From NCBI RefSeq assembly GCF_011602085.1, contig NZ_JAAONY010000002.1, forward strand, positions 496,001 through 560,000: DNA of 64,000 nucleotides. Direction: 5' to 3'. The stretch's first letter is position 1. Each line of letters begins with the position of its first letter. Both the position numbers and the translations under genes were made by a program. The stretch is from Pseudoteredinibacter isoporae. Its GTDB lineage: Bacteria > Pseudomonadota > Gammaproteobacteria > Pseudomonadales > Cellvibrionaceae. Below, piece by piece: positions 46,761-55,071 of the stretch. The notes under the pieces were generated by a model. The model was not told where the DNA came from, ran no database searches, and was given only the letters and a program-made list of their open reading frames with translations.

Positions 46761-47288
46761 ATGAAACCCTTGGAAATTTACGCCAGTGAATGGTTGAACT
46801 GCGCCGCCCCGCTTTCCCTTGAAAAATACCGGGGGAAAGTGGTCGTAGTCACCGCCTTTCAGATGCTCTGCCCTGCCTGCGTGTCCCATAGTCTGCCCCA
46901 GGCAATGGACTTAAGCCGCACCTTTTCGAACAAGGATGTGCAGGTCATTGGCTTGCACACTGTGTTTGAACACCATGACGCGATGGACAGCAACGCATTG
47001 AAAGCTTTTTTGCAGGAGTATCGGATCTCCATTCCTGTGGCCATCGATCAGGCTCAAGCTTCCGGCACTCCCCGAACCATGTCCACATGGGGCCTATCAG
47101 GCACCCCAAGCCTGTTGATTTTTGGTCCTGGTGGCGAATTGCGCTTGCGCCATTTTGGCCTGCTGCCCGACGTGGTTCTGGGGCACTGTATCGGACGTTT
47201 GAACAACGGACATTCATCCACAGACAACCCCGCAAACTTCGGCAGCAACACCACAGCCAAGGGATGCAGGCCTGGAGATACTGAATAA
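46761..47288 (+). CDS. TlpA/redoxin-like thiol protein
   Basis: The protein has 175 residues; ribosome-binding site GGGAGA. Thioredoxin fold: KVVVVTAFQMLCPACVSHSL with an active-site CPAC, VQVIGLHTVFEHHD, then a cis-Pro loop GLSGTPSLLIFGPGGEL. No signal peptide, so cytoplasmic, unlike most TlpA proteins. It converges on the MarR gene, and the neighbourhood is enriched in Cys-pair proteins. Confidence 0.8.
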   Translation: MKPLEIYASEWLNCAAPLSLEKYRGKVVVVTAFQMLCPACVSHSLPQAMDLSRTFSNKDVQVIGLHTVFEHHDAMDSNALKAFLQEYRISIPVAIDQAQASGTPRTMSTWGLSGTPSLLIFGPGGELRLRHFGLLPDVVLGHCIGRLNNGHSSTDNPANFGSNTTAKGCRPGDTE

Positions 47289-47308
47289 GACCTAACAGCA
47301 GGCCATCG

Positions 47309-47869
47309 CTATGCCCGGTGCTCGCGGCATAATTGATCCGGGCCATTTTTTTCCAGCGACACAGCCAAAAGCTGGCAATAAGGCTCCCCCTGCGGACCCC
47401 TTGAATGATGCTTACAACTACGGCACACCCCAAAACCTGGCACATCCCCTTCGACGACCAATTGCATCAACAAAATGTCCAGCCCCGCCAAAACCTGTTG
47501 TCGAGCAGCGGATTCCAGATTTTCAAAGGCCGAGCCAAGCCAGGTTGCCGGGAGGGCTTCAGTCAGAACTTGCCTGCCCTCATCGGTCAATCTGAGATGC
47601 ACCAATCGCCGATCATTCGCGTCCGCGACTTTGCGCAGCAAATCCTTGTTCTCAAGCACTTTGATGCTCTGGGAAACCGTGCCCTTGGTCTGCCCTAAAT
47701 ATTCAGTGACCGCGATGGGGGTATCCGAGTACTGATTGCAAATCGACAGGTAATGCAACATTTCCAGATGCACGGGCAAGAGACCAAACCTGGCCGCCGA
47801 TCTTCTGAGATCCACCTTGTAGAGCTCTGAAAGCCGCTCGACCCGCTTATGCAATTCTAATTGACTCAT
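47309..47869 (-). CDS. MarR-family regulator with Cys-rich C-terminal tail
   Basis: The ATG at 47869 gives 186 residues. Winged HTH: VTEYLGQTKGTVSQSIKVLE (recognition) and DANDRRLVHLRLTDEGR (wing). The last 45 residues carry FGVCRSCKHH, then PYCQLL and LCREH, a Cys/His set that could bind zinc, haem or an Fe-S cluster or act as a redox switch. It is divergent from a small CPVC protein; a GTATCGA palindrome lies between. A longer reading from 47950 would overlap that palindrome. Confidence 0.85.
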   Translation of the reverse strand: MSQLELHKRVERLSELYKVDLRRSAARFGLLPVHLEMLHYLSICNQYSDTPIAVTEYLGQTKGTVSQSIKVLENKDLLRKVADANDRRLVHLRLTDEGRQVLTEALPATWLGSAFENLESAARQQVLAGLDILLMQLVVEGDVPGFGVCRSCKHHSRGPQGEPYCQLLAVSLEKNGPDQLCREHRA

Positions 47870-47932
47870 AATCAAATGGTATCGACTAAAAACCTTCTTG
47901 ACAAGCCCAGAAAAATACAGCAACAATAAAAA

Positions 47933-47948
47933 GGTATCGAGTCGATAC
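47933..47948. promoter_or_regulatory. Candidate MarR operator
   Basis: GTATCGA-G-TCGATAC (47934-47948, preceded by G) is a perfect 7-bp inverted repeat with one central base, 31 bp before the start at 47979. A second half-site, GGTATCGACT, is at 47878-47887 next to the marR start, so both promoters could be covered. Confidence 0.65.
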
Positions 47949-47978
47949 ATGTAAATTTATTATCTGGAGATATACCTC

Positions 47979-48218
47979 ATGAGAAACGCAATTTTTTATC
48001 ACGCAGGCTGTCCGGTTTGCATCGATGCAGAGCAACAGATATTGGGTGCCTTAGACTCTCAAATTGCCATTGATATTGTCCATTTAGGTGATAAACCTGC
48101 CTCCATCCAACAAGCTGAAAGCCGCGGTGTGCAATCCGTTCCTGCCTTGGTTTTGGACGATCAGGTTTTCCACATCAACTTCGGTGCTGCCCTGGTTGAT
48201 CTGAAAGGGGAATCGTGA
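47979..48218 (+). CDS. Small thioredoxin/glutaredoxin-like protein
   Basis: The protein has 79 residues; ribosome-binding site TGGAGA. YHAGCPVCIDAEQQIL holds a CPVC redox pair and VQSVPALVLDDQVFHINFG a cis-Pro loop. This is the minimal thioredoxin fold of the thioredoxin-family small proteins. It may exchange disulfides with the MarR tail or the secreted neighbour, which is inference. The stop overlaps the next start. Confidence 0.82.
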   Translation: MRNAIFYHAGCPVCIDAEQQILGALDSQIAIDIVHLGDKPASIQQAESRGVQSVPALVLDDQVFHINFGAALVDLKGES

Positions 48219-48961
48219 TGAAAGCAATTTGCACACTGCTGCCCCTGCTGCTCATCAGCGGCGGAATTGCAGCCCACTCTGGTGATAAGCATCAAGGCGG
48301 CATCCATTCACAAAGCCAGCCAAATACCACCGCAGAGTTCGACATCGTACACACACGTGTGACCACCGAGGGCCGAATCGCCACCTTCCATATGGCGGTG
48401 TCGGGGAAAGCTGGAAAGAACAAGCCAACTGCAACAGGAAAAACCGCTGGCAGTGACGTTTTCTCTTATGTCTGGCCAACCAATATCGACAGCTACGAAG
48501 TGGGCTTTGAACGCAATGCCGGAATTTTAGCACTGGCAATCACTTCCCACCCTGACTTCGATGACACCCCGCTTTACGATGAAAATGGCGATGGTTCAAC
48601 CGAAAACGATGGCGATGTTTGGCATAGTCACTGGGTGGTTCTCAAACCCAATGACGCTTGTGGTAAAGGTGCTTTAGCGGTTGTTGATATCCCCGAAGGC
48701 ACCAAACCCCGACTTCCCAAAACCTGGCCTGGTTTCCCCATTTTGCTGGACAGCCCCGGTTGGGACCCAACATTTCACAATGAATCGGTAAATATCAAAG
48801 TTGCTTTCGATACGCCGCAAGCCATTCAAGCGCTTAAGTTCGATGGTGTCACTGCCGGCCTGAGAGTGAACGAAAGCGTTCATGCACCATTGCTGTGTGT
48901 GGTCAACGTAATGGATGTTGCTTCAGGTGATTTGAGCCTGCCGGGGAGAGTCAATCGATAG
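48218..48961 (+). CDS. Exported protein of unknown function
   Basis: The ATG at 48218 overlaps the preceding stop (TGATG) and has AGGGG upstream; the product has 247 residues. Signal peptide: AICTLLPLLLISGGIAA, cleaved before HSGDKHQG. The mature part is His-rich at its start, has an Asp-rich DENGDGSTENDGD stretch followed by VWHSHWVVLKP, and Cys residues at NDACGKG and PLLCVV. A divalent-metal site is plausible. I do not recognise the family. Confidence 0.75.
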   Translation: MKAICTLLPLLLISGGIAAHSGDKHQGGIHSQSQPNTTAEFDIVHTRVTTEGRIATFHMAVSGKAGKNKPTATGKTAGSDVFSYVWPTNIDSYEVGFERNAGILALAITSHPDFDDTPLYDENGDGSTENDGDVWHSHWVVLKPNDACGKGALAVVDIPEGTKPRLPKTWPGFPILLDSPGWDPTFHNESVNIKVAFDTPQAIQALKFDGVTAGLRVNESVHAPLLCVVNVMDVASGDLSLPGRVNR

Positions 48962-48967
48962 CTCACT

Positions 48968-49006
48968 GGGGTTGCTGCATAAACTCCACAGCAGCCCCCG
49001 TTTTTT
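48968..49006 (+). terminator. Rho-independent terminator
   Basis: GGGGTTGCTG and CAGCAGCCCC pair over 10 bp with one G-U, followed by CGTTTTTT. It starts 7 bp after the stop of the exported-protein gene and ends the MarR-linked operon. Confidence 0.92.
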
Positions 49007-49045
49007 AGCGAGTGTTTTATACCGGATAAACTGGAGGAACAAATA

Positions 49046-49642
49046 ATGCCTAAAGTCTATAAACAACTGTGTATGTCTGCGGCCAGATCACTTATTTGCG
49101 AAGCCGAACGCACCCTCAGCCTGGCTATGATACTAAGCCCTTTAAGCAGCCAGGAACTTTACGCCCTTTCTACATTAACATTCGGGCAGCAGCAATACCT
49201 GGTCGAACGTGCTTCACAGTTTATGGATGTTCAAATCGACATTCAGAAATTTCGCGCATGTCTGGAAGAGCTTCACGATCACCAGCGCAGACGAGCACTC
49301 GAAGACCGATACCTTGAACTGGGCGCTCCACTCGAATTGATGCGTCGCCTTTTTGGATTAAATGCTGGGGAGTTCTCCTATCGCCGCCGCTTGTTGGATC
49401 AAGGCGGTATCGGAAATGGACGCCCGCAAAGCTGCAGCGAAAACGATGAGCAGCAGGCCTGGCGACATTGGCAACAGCACAGCCATCTCGATGAGCATCA
49501 ACGATTTCTAAAAGCTGCCGAAAGCTCCGGCTTAACGCTGCGTCAGCTCTGGACCTCCATCAAAGCGTATATTGATCAAGATCCGATTCCCTGCAATCGT
49601 ATGCCATCGATCACAGTAACGCGCCCCAAAGCTTCTATGTGA
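49046..49642 (+). CDS. DUF2857-like protein, paralogue 2
   Basis: The protein has 198 residues; ribosome-binding site GGAGGAAC. LTFGQQQYLVERASQFMDVQ, LGAPLELMRRLFGLNAGEF and GNGRPQSC match paralogue 1 at 34382-34915, with a C-terminal extension of about 20 residues. The family is presumed regulatory and is linked to integrative elements. It has no coupled partner here. Confidence 0.65.
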   Translation: MPKVYKQLCMSAARSLICEAERTLSLAMILSPLSSQELYALSTLTFGQQQYLVERASQFMDVQIDIQKFRACLEELHDHQRRRALEDRYLELGAPLELMRRLFGLNAGEFSYRRRLLDQGGIGNGRPQSCSENDEQQAWRHWQQHSHLDEHQRFLKAAESSGLTLRQLWTSIKAYIDQDPIPCNRMPSITVTRPKASM

Positions 49643-49746
49643 ACTGGGTTAATATGAAAGGGCCTTTCAAAATCCAAACCTCGGGGAGGAGGCAATTATA
49701 GTCTTAGAGACTGATAAACTTCCGCGACCACACCCGGCCGGCCGAA

Positions 49747-50010
49747 CTAATCCAGCCCCAGGTCATCGACAATACGACTCGCAGTACTGATTTTTTCCCT
49801 TTTTACACCGTAATCCTTGACCAAAACATCAATCACTGCCGGCAATGGATCAATATAAGTCCAACGCTTCCCATGCTTCTCGTTGACTTTGTTCGCAATC
49901 AACTCCGCTAGATCCCCTACTGTCAAAACAACAGAAGCTTCATCATCGCTGAGGGATATATCAAACTCCTCTTCAACCCACATGACCAATTCAACTGTGT
50001 CCAGGCCCAT
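49747..50010 (-). CDS. Acyl-carrier-protein-like protein, apparently circularly permuted, lacking the attachment Ser
   Basis: The protein has 87 residues; ribosome-binding site CAGGAAAC. It begins MGLDTVELVMWVEEEFDISL, which is ACP helix II, followed by helix III (LTVGDLAELIANKV). Its C-terminus, AVIDVLVKDYGVKREKISTA then SRIVDDLGLD, is ACP helix I and the loop that normally precedes helix II. The phosphopantetheine Ser position (GLD-S) is Thr, so it may not carry a prosthetic group. An in-frame stop lies in the 33 bp upstream, so no longer N-terminus is missed. It follows the SIMPL gene on the same strand. I recall similar proteins annotated simply as acyl carrier proteins. Confidence 0.75.
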   Translation of the reverse strand: MGLDTVELVMWVEEEFDISLSDDEASVVLTVGDLAELIANKVNEKHGKRWTYIDPLPAVIDVLVKDYGVKREKISTASRIVDDLGLD

Positions 50011-50043
50011 GTTTCTAGTTTCCTGAGCTAAGAAAAAATGTAA

Positions 50044-50814
50044 TCACTGATCGATGATTTCGAAATCCACGACCAAGTCAGAGGTATATACCACCTCATC
50101 AAAAGATGACTCTTGAGCGGGGGAACGTTGTTTTGACAACGGCAATGACTTACCTTTTCGCAACGAAGCTGTAACAACAACCTCTTCAAGCATCATTGCT
50201 CCGCGAGAAGCTCGATGCCCTTCGTTGGAATCTCTAATACCGACTGCACGAAGTTTTAAGTCCAGCAGTGATTCATACATATCTTTCTGCTTAAGAATAT
50301 CAGCTAGGGCCTTGGCCTTAACCTTTTCGAGATACTCTTTTTTCTTCGAATGTTCGAATACTGTGTCGGAAAGAACAACTTGCTTGTACCGATCGGCAAT
50401 TTTCGCGATTTCTTCCAGATGTTCTTCACGAATGATCGAAATGGCCATACGATTAACAACCTTAAAGCTGGATGGCTTGCTACCAAACCATCCATACTCA
50501 GGAGAAGAAGAAAACTTTGAACTTTTGATGGCACTCTCCTCAATTCCGGAATCAAGCAATTCTTGATTTACTCTATCCCGCAAAGAGCTGTTATCAGCGA
50601 TGGACTGAGATAGCATCTTATTTTCTGTGGTCACAACAAGACTAATAATCGCCACATCAGAGTAGGCCTTTTCTTCGGCTGAAGCACTTATAACAACAAC
50701 ATTTCCGGTGGGATGAAGAAATCCTCTCAAGTCCTCGGGATTCCCTTTAATTTCGGGCTGAGCAATCACAGTCCCGGAAAACAGAACACCAATAAAACAT
50801 AAAAAACTTTTCAC
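50044..50814 (-). CDS. SIMPL (DUF541) family periplasmic protein
   Basis: The GTG at 50814, with AGGAAG upstream, gives 256 residues and a signal peptide (SFLCFIGVLFSGTVIAQ). The body follows the SIMPL pattern: GNVVVISASAEEKAYSDVAI near the mature N-terminus, conserved central helices and VVDFEII at the end. SIMPL proteins sit in the periplasm or outer membrane; their function is poorly known. The linker MMLEEVVVTASLRKGKS resembles a TonB-receptor start by chance. Confidence 0.8.
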   Translation of the reverse strand: MKSFLCFIGVLFSGTVIAQPEIKGNPEDLRGFLHPTGNVVVISASAEEKAYSDVAIISLVVTTENKMLSQSIADNSSLRDRVNQELLDSGIEESAIKSSKFSSSPEYGWFGSKPSSFKVVNRMAISIIREEHLEEIAKIADRYKQVVLSDTVFEHSKKKEYLEKVKAKALADILKQKDMYESLLDLKLRAVGIRDSNEGHRASRGAMMLEEVVVTASLRKGKSLPLSKQRSPAQESSFDEVVYTSDLVVDFEIIDQ

Positions 50815-50897
50815 AGTAACTTCCTTTTGTGAATAAACCTGACATATGGGCAAAGTGTCGAGCAAAGCAATCAACTCTTATTATTATAAGTAAAATG

Positions 50898-51323
50898 TCA
50901 TCCTGTCGAGGACATAGAATCCCGATCCTTAGAAAAGTGATTCAAGAGTAACTTAACGCCCAAACACAACATAAGCAGTCTGATAATGTAATTCATACTC
51001 GAAACAATGACATAACTCAAGGTCCCTTTTTCGAGAAACCCATAAACAGAGGTAGCTATGAGCAGAATGGCAAGAAGAACACATATTATTTTCACATAGA
51101 GCTTATCGCTGGTCATAGATAGCAAATAAAAGGCATACGAAAATAGAATTGAAATTAAGGGCATATAAGGCTGAAACCTTGAAAGTAACAAATAATCAGA
51201 AGCTCCAGTGCTGTCACCCAAATGGAAGTGAGCCCAGAAGGGAGACAGAAAGCCGATAATTTCAATTGAAATAGGCCATAAAATTAGGCCAAGCATAAAA
51301 ACTCTGAGTGATCGCTGAATCAT
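50898..51323 (-). CDS. Four-helix membrane protein of unknown function
   Basis: This 141-residue protein has predicted helices at about 8-28, 50-70, 75-95 and 105-130 (MNYIIRLLMLCLGVKLLL). No family recognised. It is upstream of the SIMPL gene on the same strand, 84 bp apart. Confidence 0.6.
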   Translation of the reverse strand: MIQRSLRVFMLGLILWPISIEIIGFLSPFWAHFHLGDSTGASDYLLLSRFQPYMPLISILFSYAFYLLSMTSDKLYVKIICVLLAILLIATSVYGFLEKGTLSYVIVSSMNYIIRLLMLCLGVKLLLNHFSKDRDSMSSTG

Positions 51324-51647
51324 ATTTTTCCCTTAAACAAGCTTGCTTCCCTAACATTTTGATCGGCACGGGCATCTGCAAAAAGATGTGCCCAAGCAAA
51401 ACAGGCATATTAGAGTGTATCACCATTTATTTCATCCACTTTTCTCACAGTCAAGCCCTCCGCCTACTACTCACAAGGGCAAGTAGCAACCGATATGCAT
51501 GCAGAACTGTGTACCGGGCATAAGGGTTAACATGCAAGATCAGCGCTCTCAGGCAAAACAAGCCTTAATTTCTCAGACAAAAGCTGGTATCCAAATGAAC
51601 AAGTCCGTTAGTATATACAGCACTAGGTACCTACCTTAGGAGCTACT
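51324..51647. other. Intergenic region between divergent genes
   Basis: This 324-bp stretch serves a leftward membrane protein and a rightward DUF2147 protein. TAGGTACCTA, a 10-bp perfect palindrome, lies about 20 bp before the latter's start, and GTATATAC sits just upstream of it. No terminator or RNA gene seen. Confidence 0.45.
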
Positions 51648-52091
51648 ATGAACAACATAATAAAACCGTCCATATTCCTGCTGTCTACCATTTTGGCTAT
51701 TCCGGCGCTAGCCACTGACGGGCTTTCCCCGATTGGCATTTGGCTATCCGACGACAAAGAAAGCAAGTTGGAAATATTTAATTGCGATGAAAAACTTTGC
51801 GGCAAGATTGTCTGGCTCAAAAACGATAAGAAGGAAGACGGCAGTCCGGTACTGGACGCCAACAATGAAAATGAGGCGCTGCGTGATCGCCCCATCGTAG
51901 GCTTAGACATTTTAACTGGCCTGGAAAAGCAATCCGCGAAGAAATGGGATGATGGTGAAATCTATGACCCGAAAAGCGGAAAGACCTACCGCGCCAAAAT
52001 AGCGCTTAAGTCCGCAGACAAAATGAAACTCTCCGGCTGTATCAATAGCTTTCTGTGTCAGGGCGACAACTGGTACAAATCCGAACTCTAA
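51648..52091 (+). CDS. DUF2147 secreted protein
   Basis: The protein has 147 residues with a signal peptide ending IPALA. IGIWLSDDKESKLEIFNCDE, LCGKIVWLK, the RPIVGLDIL segment and WDDGEIYDPKSGKTYRAKI are diagnostic of DUF2147, a periplasmic lipocalin-like family of unknown function often linked to envelope stress. Two Cys pairs may form disulfides. Confidence 0.9.
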   Translation: MNNIIKPSIFLLSTILAIPALATDGLSPIGIWLSDDKESKLEIFNCDEKLCGKIVWLKNDKKEDGSPVLDANNENEALRDRPIVGLDILTGLEKQSAKKWDDGEIYDPKSGKTYRAKIALKSADKMKLSGCINSFLCQGDNWYKSEL

Positions 52092-52131
52092 CCTTGCTAC
52101 CTAATATTTATAAAGGCACCAAGTCAATATC

Positions 52132-52581
52132 ATGAAAAATAAACCACTTTTTACCACAGTATGGATTTGCCTGCTTTTGGGCATGGCATCATTTACGCCT
52201 GCTCAAGCCGATTCAAATAACAGTGATAGGCTTCACATCCTCAAGCTGATGGACCAATACACCAAAGGTACATTCGAGGGTGACCGTGAGTTACTGAGCG
52301 CTTGTTTTCACAAAGATGCCACCATGAATGGATACCTGATGGGTAAGCTGCTTATGGCAAGCCCACATCTTTTTATCGAAGACATGGTAAAAAATCCGGT
52401 AAAAAACAGTGGTTCAAAGTATCAACATGAAATTAAGCACATTAGCATCCAGGGGAACGTGGCTTCGGTGATTCTGGAAGAGTCCGGATTCCCAGGAAGC
52501 ACCCGCTTTAGTAACTTCTTTCACCTGATTAATGATGGTAATGGCTGGAAAATCATCAGTAAAACCTTTAGCAGCCACTAG
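52132..52581 (+). CDS. Exported NTF2-like protein
   Basis: This 149-residue protein has a signal peptide ending TPAQA, then an NTF2/lumazine-binding-like fold (LMDQYTKGTFEGDRELLSAC; ATMNGYLMGKL; WKIISKTFS). It starts 40 bp after the DUF2147 gene and is probably in the same transcript. No catalytic residues can be assigned. Confidence 0.78.
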   Translation: MKNKPLFTTVWICLLLGMASFTPAQADSNNSDRLHILKLMDQYTKGTFEGDRELLSACFHKDATMNGYLMGKLLMASPHLFIEDMVKNPVKNSGSKYQHEIKHISIQGNVASVILEESGFPGSTRFSNFFHLINDGNGWKIISKTFSSH

Positions 52582-52611
52582 CGCCCATATAACATAACAA
52601 CGCTTAACTTC

Positions 52612-52633
52612 GGCCCAGATCAAGGGCCTTTTT
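52612..52633 (+). terminator. Rho-independent terminator
   Basis: GGCCC-AGATCAA-GGGCC followed by TTTTTAC closes the DUF2147/NTF2-like transcript 30 bp after its stop. Confidence 0.88.
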
Positions 52634-52745
52634 ACTTTTCTCTCTCTTTGCGTGCTCTGGCACCACAAGGTTAGGAGAACACAATAACCGTTGCCAGAAG
52701 GCAAAATCCGATTGTGCAGAAAAACCATGATCGTCTTTGCAATTT

Positions 52746-52780
52746 CGATTTCCCTGACTGCTATACAGGCAGGGAAATCG
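52746..52780. terminator. Long perfect hairpin downstream of the siderophore receptor gene
   Basis: CGATTTCCCTG and CAGGGAAATCG form an 11-bp perfect stem around a 13-nt loop, 21 bp after the receptor stop (minus strand). No T tract follows in either direction, so it may be a transcript-stabilising element or an unusual terminator. Confidence 0.5.
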
Positions 52781-52801
52781 AGCCGGTCTTTGGCGAGTAC
52801 G

Positions 52802-54940
52802 TTACAAACTGTGAACCACTTGCAGAACCACTTCTCTGGGAGCTCCTGGGAAATGGCCGGTACGCTCGCTGAAACCACTGACCGCGTACTCTTTATCGAA
52901 TAAATTATGAACGTTCACCTTGATCAAGGTGTCGTTCCACTGGGTCTGCCAGCTCATATCAAAAATGGTATACGGGCGAACACGTTGACCATGAAAACTG
53001 AACTGCTCGCTGACGTAATCTACCCCAAAGGCAATTGCTGAATCAATAGACTCAAAATCGTATCGTGTCCATAAACCCAGCTGATGTTCAGGTGCATTCA
53101 CAAAGCGGCTGCCGTCACCAAATGTATTGCGAAGAGAATCACCCGAAACACCTTTCACAACCTGAGTATCGTTGTAGGCGTAGTTTGCGGTAATCGTCCA
53201 GTTTGCGGCCAAATCGCCCACCAAACTCAGCTCCACGCCTTCGGATTCCACTTCACCAATATTGACCAGAGGTGGAATGCCGTCGTTCGGCAAGTCGGCG
53301 GTATCGTTCGGGTTTTGCTGAACCACATTTTGCTTTTTGATCTGGTAAATGGCTGCGGTCGTCATAATACGACCATCCAGCCATTCGTTTTTGATGCCCA
53401 GTTCAATCTGCTCACCGGTTTCGGGTTCCAGAGTGGCCTCACCCGCCACATCAGCCTGATTGCCTACTGACACCGGATTAAAGCTCTCGGAATAGTTCAA
53501 ATAAACTGTCGAGCCTTCGGCGGGTTTATAAATCAAGGCTATGCGCGGCGAAACATTGCTGTCGTCGAAACTGTAAGAAGAAGCCTTATCGGTATTGTCA
53601 AAGTTGTCATAGCGCAAACCGGCCATCAACGACCAGTTTTTGTTAAACACCCAATAATCCTGCACATAAAGGCCCCAGCGTCTTGCCTCTGCACCGTCAC
53701 GATTCAAATCACGTAGACGGTAGCTGCTTGGATCAGTTAAACCGTAGTTAAGATTAAAAATATTCAGATTTCGAACACCATCGCCTTCGTAACGCGCCCT
53801 CAAATATTCATACTCGGAATCCACATCGTGGAAATCCGCACCAAAGAGGAATTGATGCTCACCCGCCAGATTGTCGACTTTCAATACAAAATCTGTGGTC
53901 ACGCTGTATTCCGTATTAGCGCGATCCTGATCGCGGTATTCCCGGCGAATCACTTGATCCGCAGCGTTGGCCACACCATCACCATTGGCATCGATCCATC
54001 CTCTGGGCTCATGGTATTTCTGAAAACGCTCATTATCCAAATAGCGAACCGTGGTGGTATTGCGAAGCTGATCATTAAAGCGATGCTCTAAACTTAACTG
54101 CACAACCCAGGCTTCCAGATCCTGAAAATCCGAAGCTTCATTGCTGTTATAGGAAGGGTCAACCAGAAAGCGCCCCTCATCATCAACCGGCACGCCACGG
54201 AAGCGGTTCCCGCCCAAATCCTGATTGATGTAGTCGAATGTGGTGGTCAGGCGAGTCGCATCACTTAACTCGAACAACAGGCCACCCGCAATTTCGATAT
54301 TCACCTCATCGGCATTATTCCGGAAGCTGTCCGCCTCTTCATAGAAGGCGCCCAAACGATACGCAATTGACTCTGTCAGCCCACCCGTGGCCTCAAGCGA
54401 CCCGCCTCGTAAATCACGACTCCCGGTCGTAAAACTCAGCTCAACATTGTCATCGAAGCTCGGCTTTTTGGTCACGTAATTGATCATACCGCCAGGTTCA
54501 CCGCCACCGTACAAAGCCGACGCCGGCCCCTTTAGAATCTCGACACGCTCTACATTGAACAACTGAGGCACACTGAAACCGGAATACGGATCACCGCGAA
54601 CACCGTCATAAAAGACGTTGGAAGAATCCCGAAAACCTCGAAACGTCACGCCGGAATAACTAAATTCACTCACCCCGGCAATTGAACGATACAGGTCCGT
54701 AATGTCCCGCGCGGCCTGATCCTCAATCAGCTGGGCCGACAGAATTTGGGCCGACTGAGGCAAATTCAGCTGCTCCAGTTCGATCTTCGAACCAATGCTG
54801 GTCTGCTTTTCCAGATAAAATTGTTGTGCTCGACCGTAGGTAATGACCTCTTCAATCCCATCGTTCTTGCTATCTTGTCCATTGGCCATAGAGGCGGCCA
54901 GCAAACTCGCCATAAGCACGCAGTGAGGTTTTATTGCCAT
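52802..54940 (-). CDS. TonB-dependent siderophore receptor
   Basis: The ATG at 54940 with GGGAGA upstream gives 712 residues, including a signal peptide ending MANG. An N-terminal plug (SAQILSAQLIEDQAARDITD; FRGFRDSSNVFYDGVRGDPY; VEILKGPASALYGGGEPGGM) precedes a 22-strand barrel with LEPETGEQIELGIKNEW near residue 510. The pattern is that of FhuE/FpvA-type ferric-siderophore receptors. No TonB-box signalling extension is present, so it should not signal to a sigma factor. The last residue is Leu rather than the usual Phe. A Fur box lies upstream. Confidence 0.93.
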   Translation of the reverse strand: MAIKPHCVLMASLLAASMANGQDSKNDGIEEVITYGRAQQFYLEKQTSIGSKIELEQLNLPQSAQILSAQLIEDQAARDITDLYRSIAGVSEFSYSGVTFRGFRDSSNVFYDGVRGDPYSGFSVPQLFNVERVEILKGPASALYGGGEPGGMINYVTKKPSFDDNVELSFTTGSRDLRGGSLEATGGLTESIAYRLGAFYEEADSFRNNADEVNIEIAGGLLFELSDATRLTTTFDYINQDLGGNRFRGVPVDDEGRFLVDPSYNSNEASDFQDLEAWVVQLSLEHRFNDQLRNTTTVRYLDNERFQKYHEPRGWIDANGDGVANAADQVIRREYRDQDRANTEYSVTTDFVLKVDNLAGEHQFLFGADFHDVDSEYEYLRARYEGDGVRNLNIFNLNYGLTDPSSYRLRDLNRDGAEARRWGLYVQDYWVFNKNWSLMAGLRYDNFDNTDKASSYSFDDSNVSPRIALIYKPAEGSTVYLNYSESFNPVSVGNQADVAGEATLEPETGEQIELGIKNEWLDGRIMTTAAIYQIKKQNVVQQNPNDTADLPNDGIPPLVNIGEVESEGVELSLVGDLAANWTITANYAYNDTQVVKGVSGDSLRNTFGDGSRFVNAPEHQLGLWTRYDFESIDSAIAFGVDYVSEQFSFHGQRVRPYTIFDMSWQTQWNDTLIKVNVHNLFDKEYAVSGFSERTGHFPGAPREVVLQVVHSL

Positions 54941-54970
54941 TGGATTCTCCCGATACCTTGTCATGACCGC

Positions 54971-54989
54971 AATGATAAGCATTATCATT
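54971..54989. promoter_or_regulatory. Fur box
   Basis: AATGATAAGCATTATCATT is a near-perfect dyad close to the Fur consensus, 31 bp upstream of the receptor start. It implies iron repression of the receptor. Confidence 0.88.
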
Positions 54990-55071
54990 TAGATTCATAA
55001 AAATAATCAAGAGAATTCTTTTCACAGGAACAAAATTCTGCGCCCATGATTCTAAAAGCCGGGATATCATT

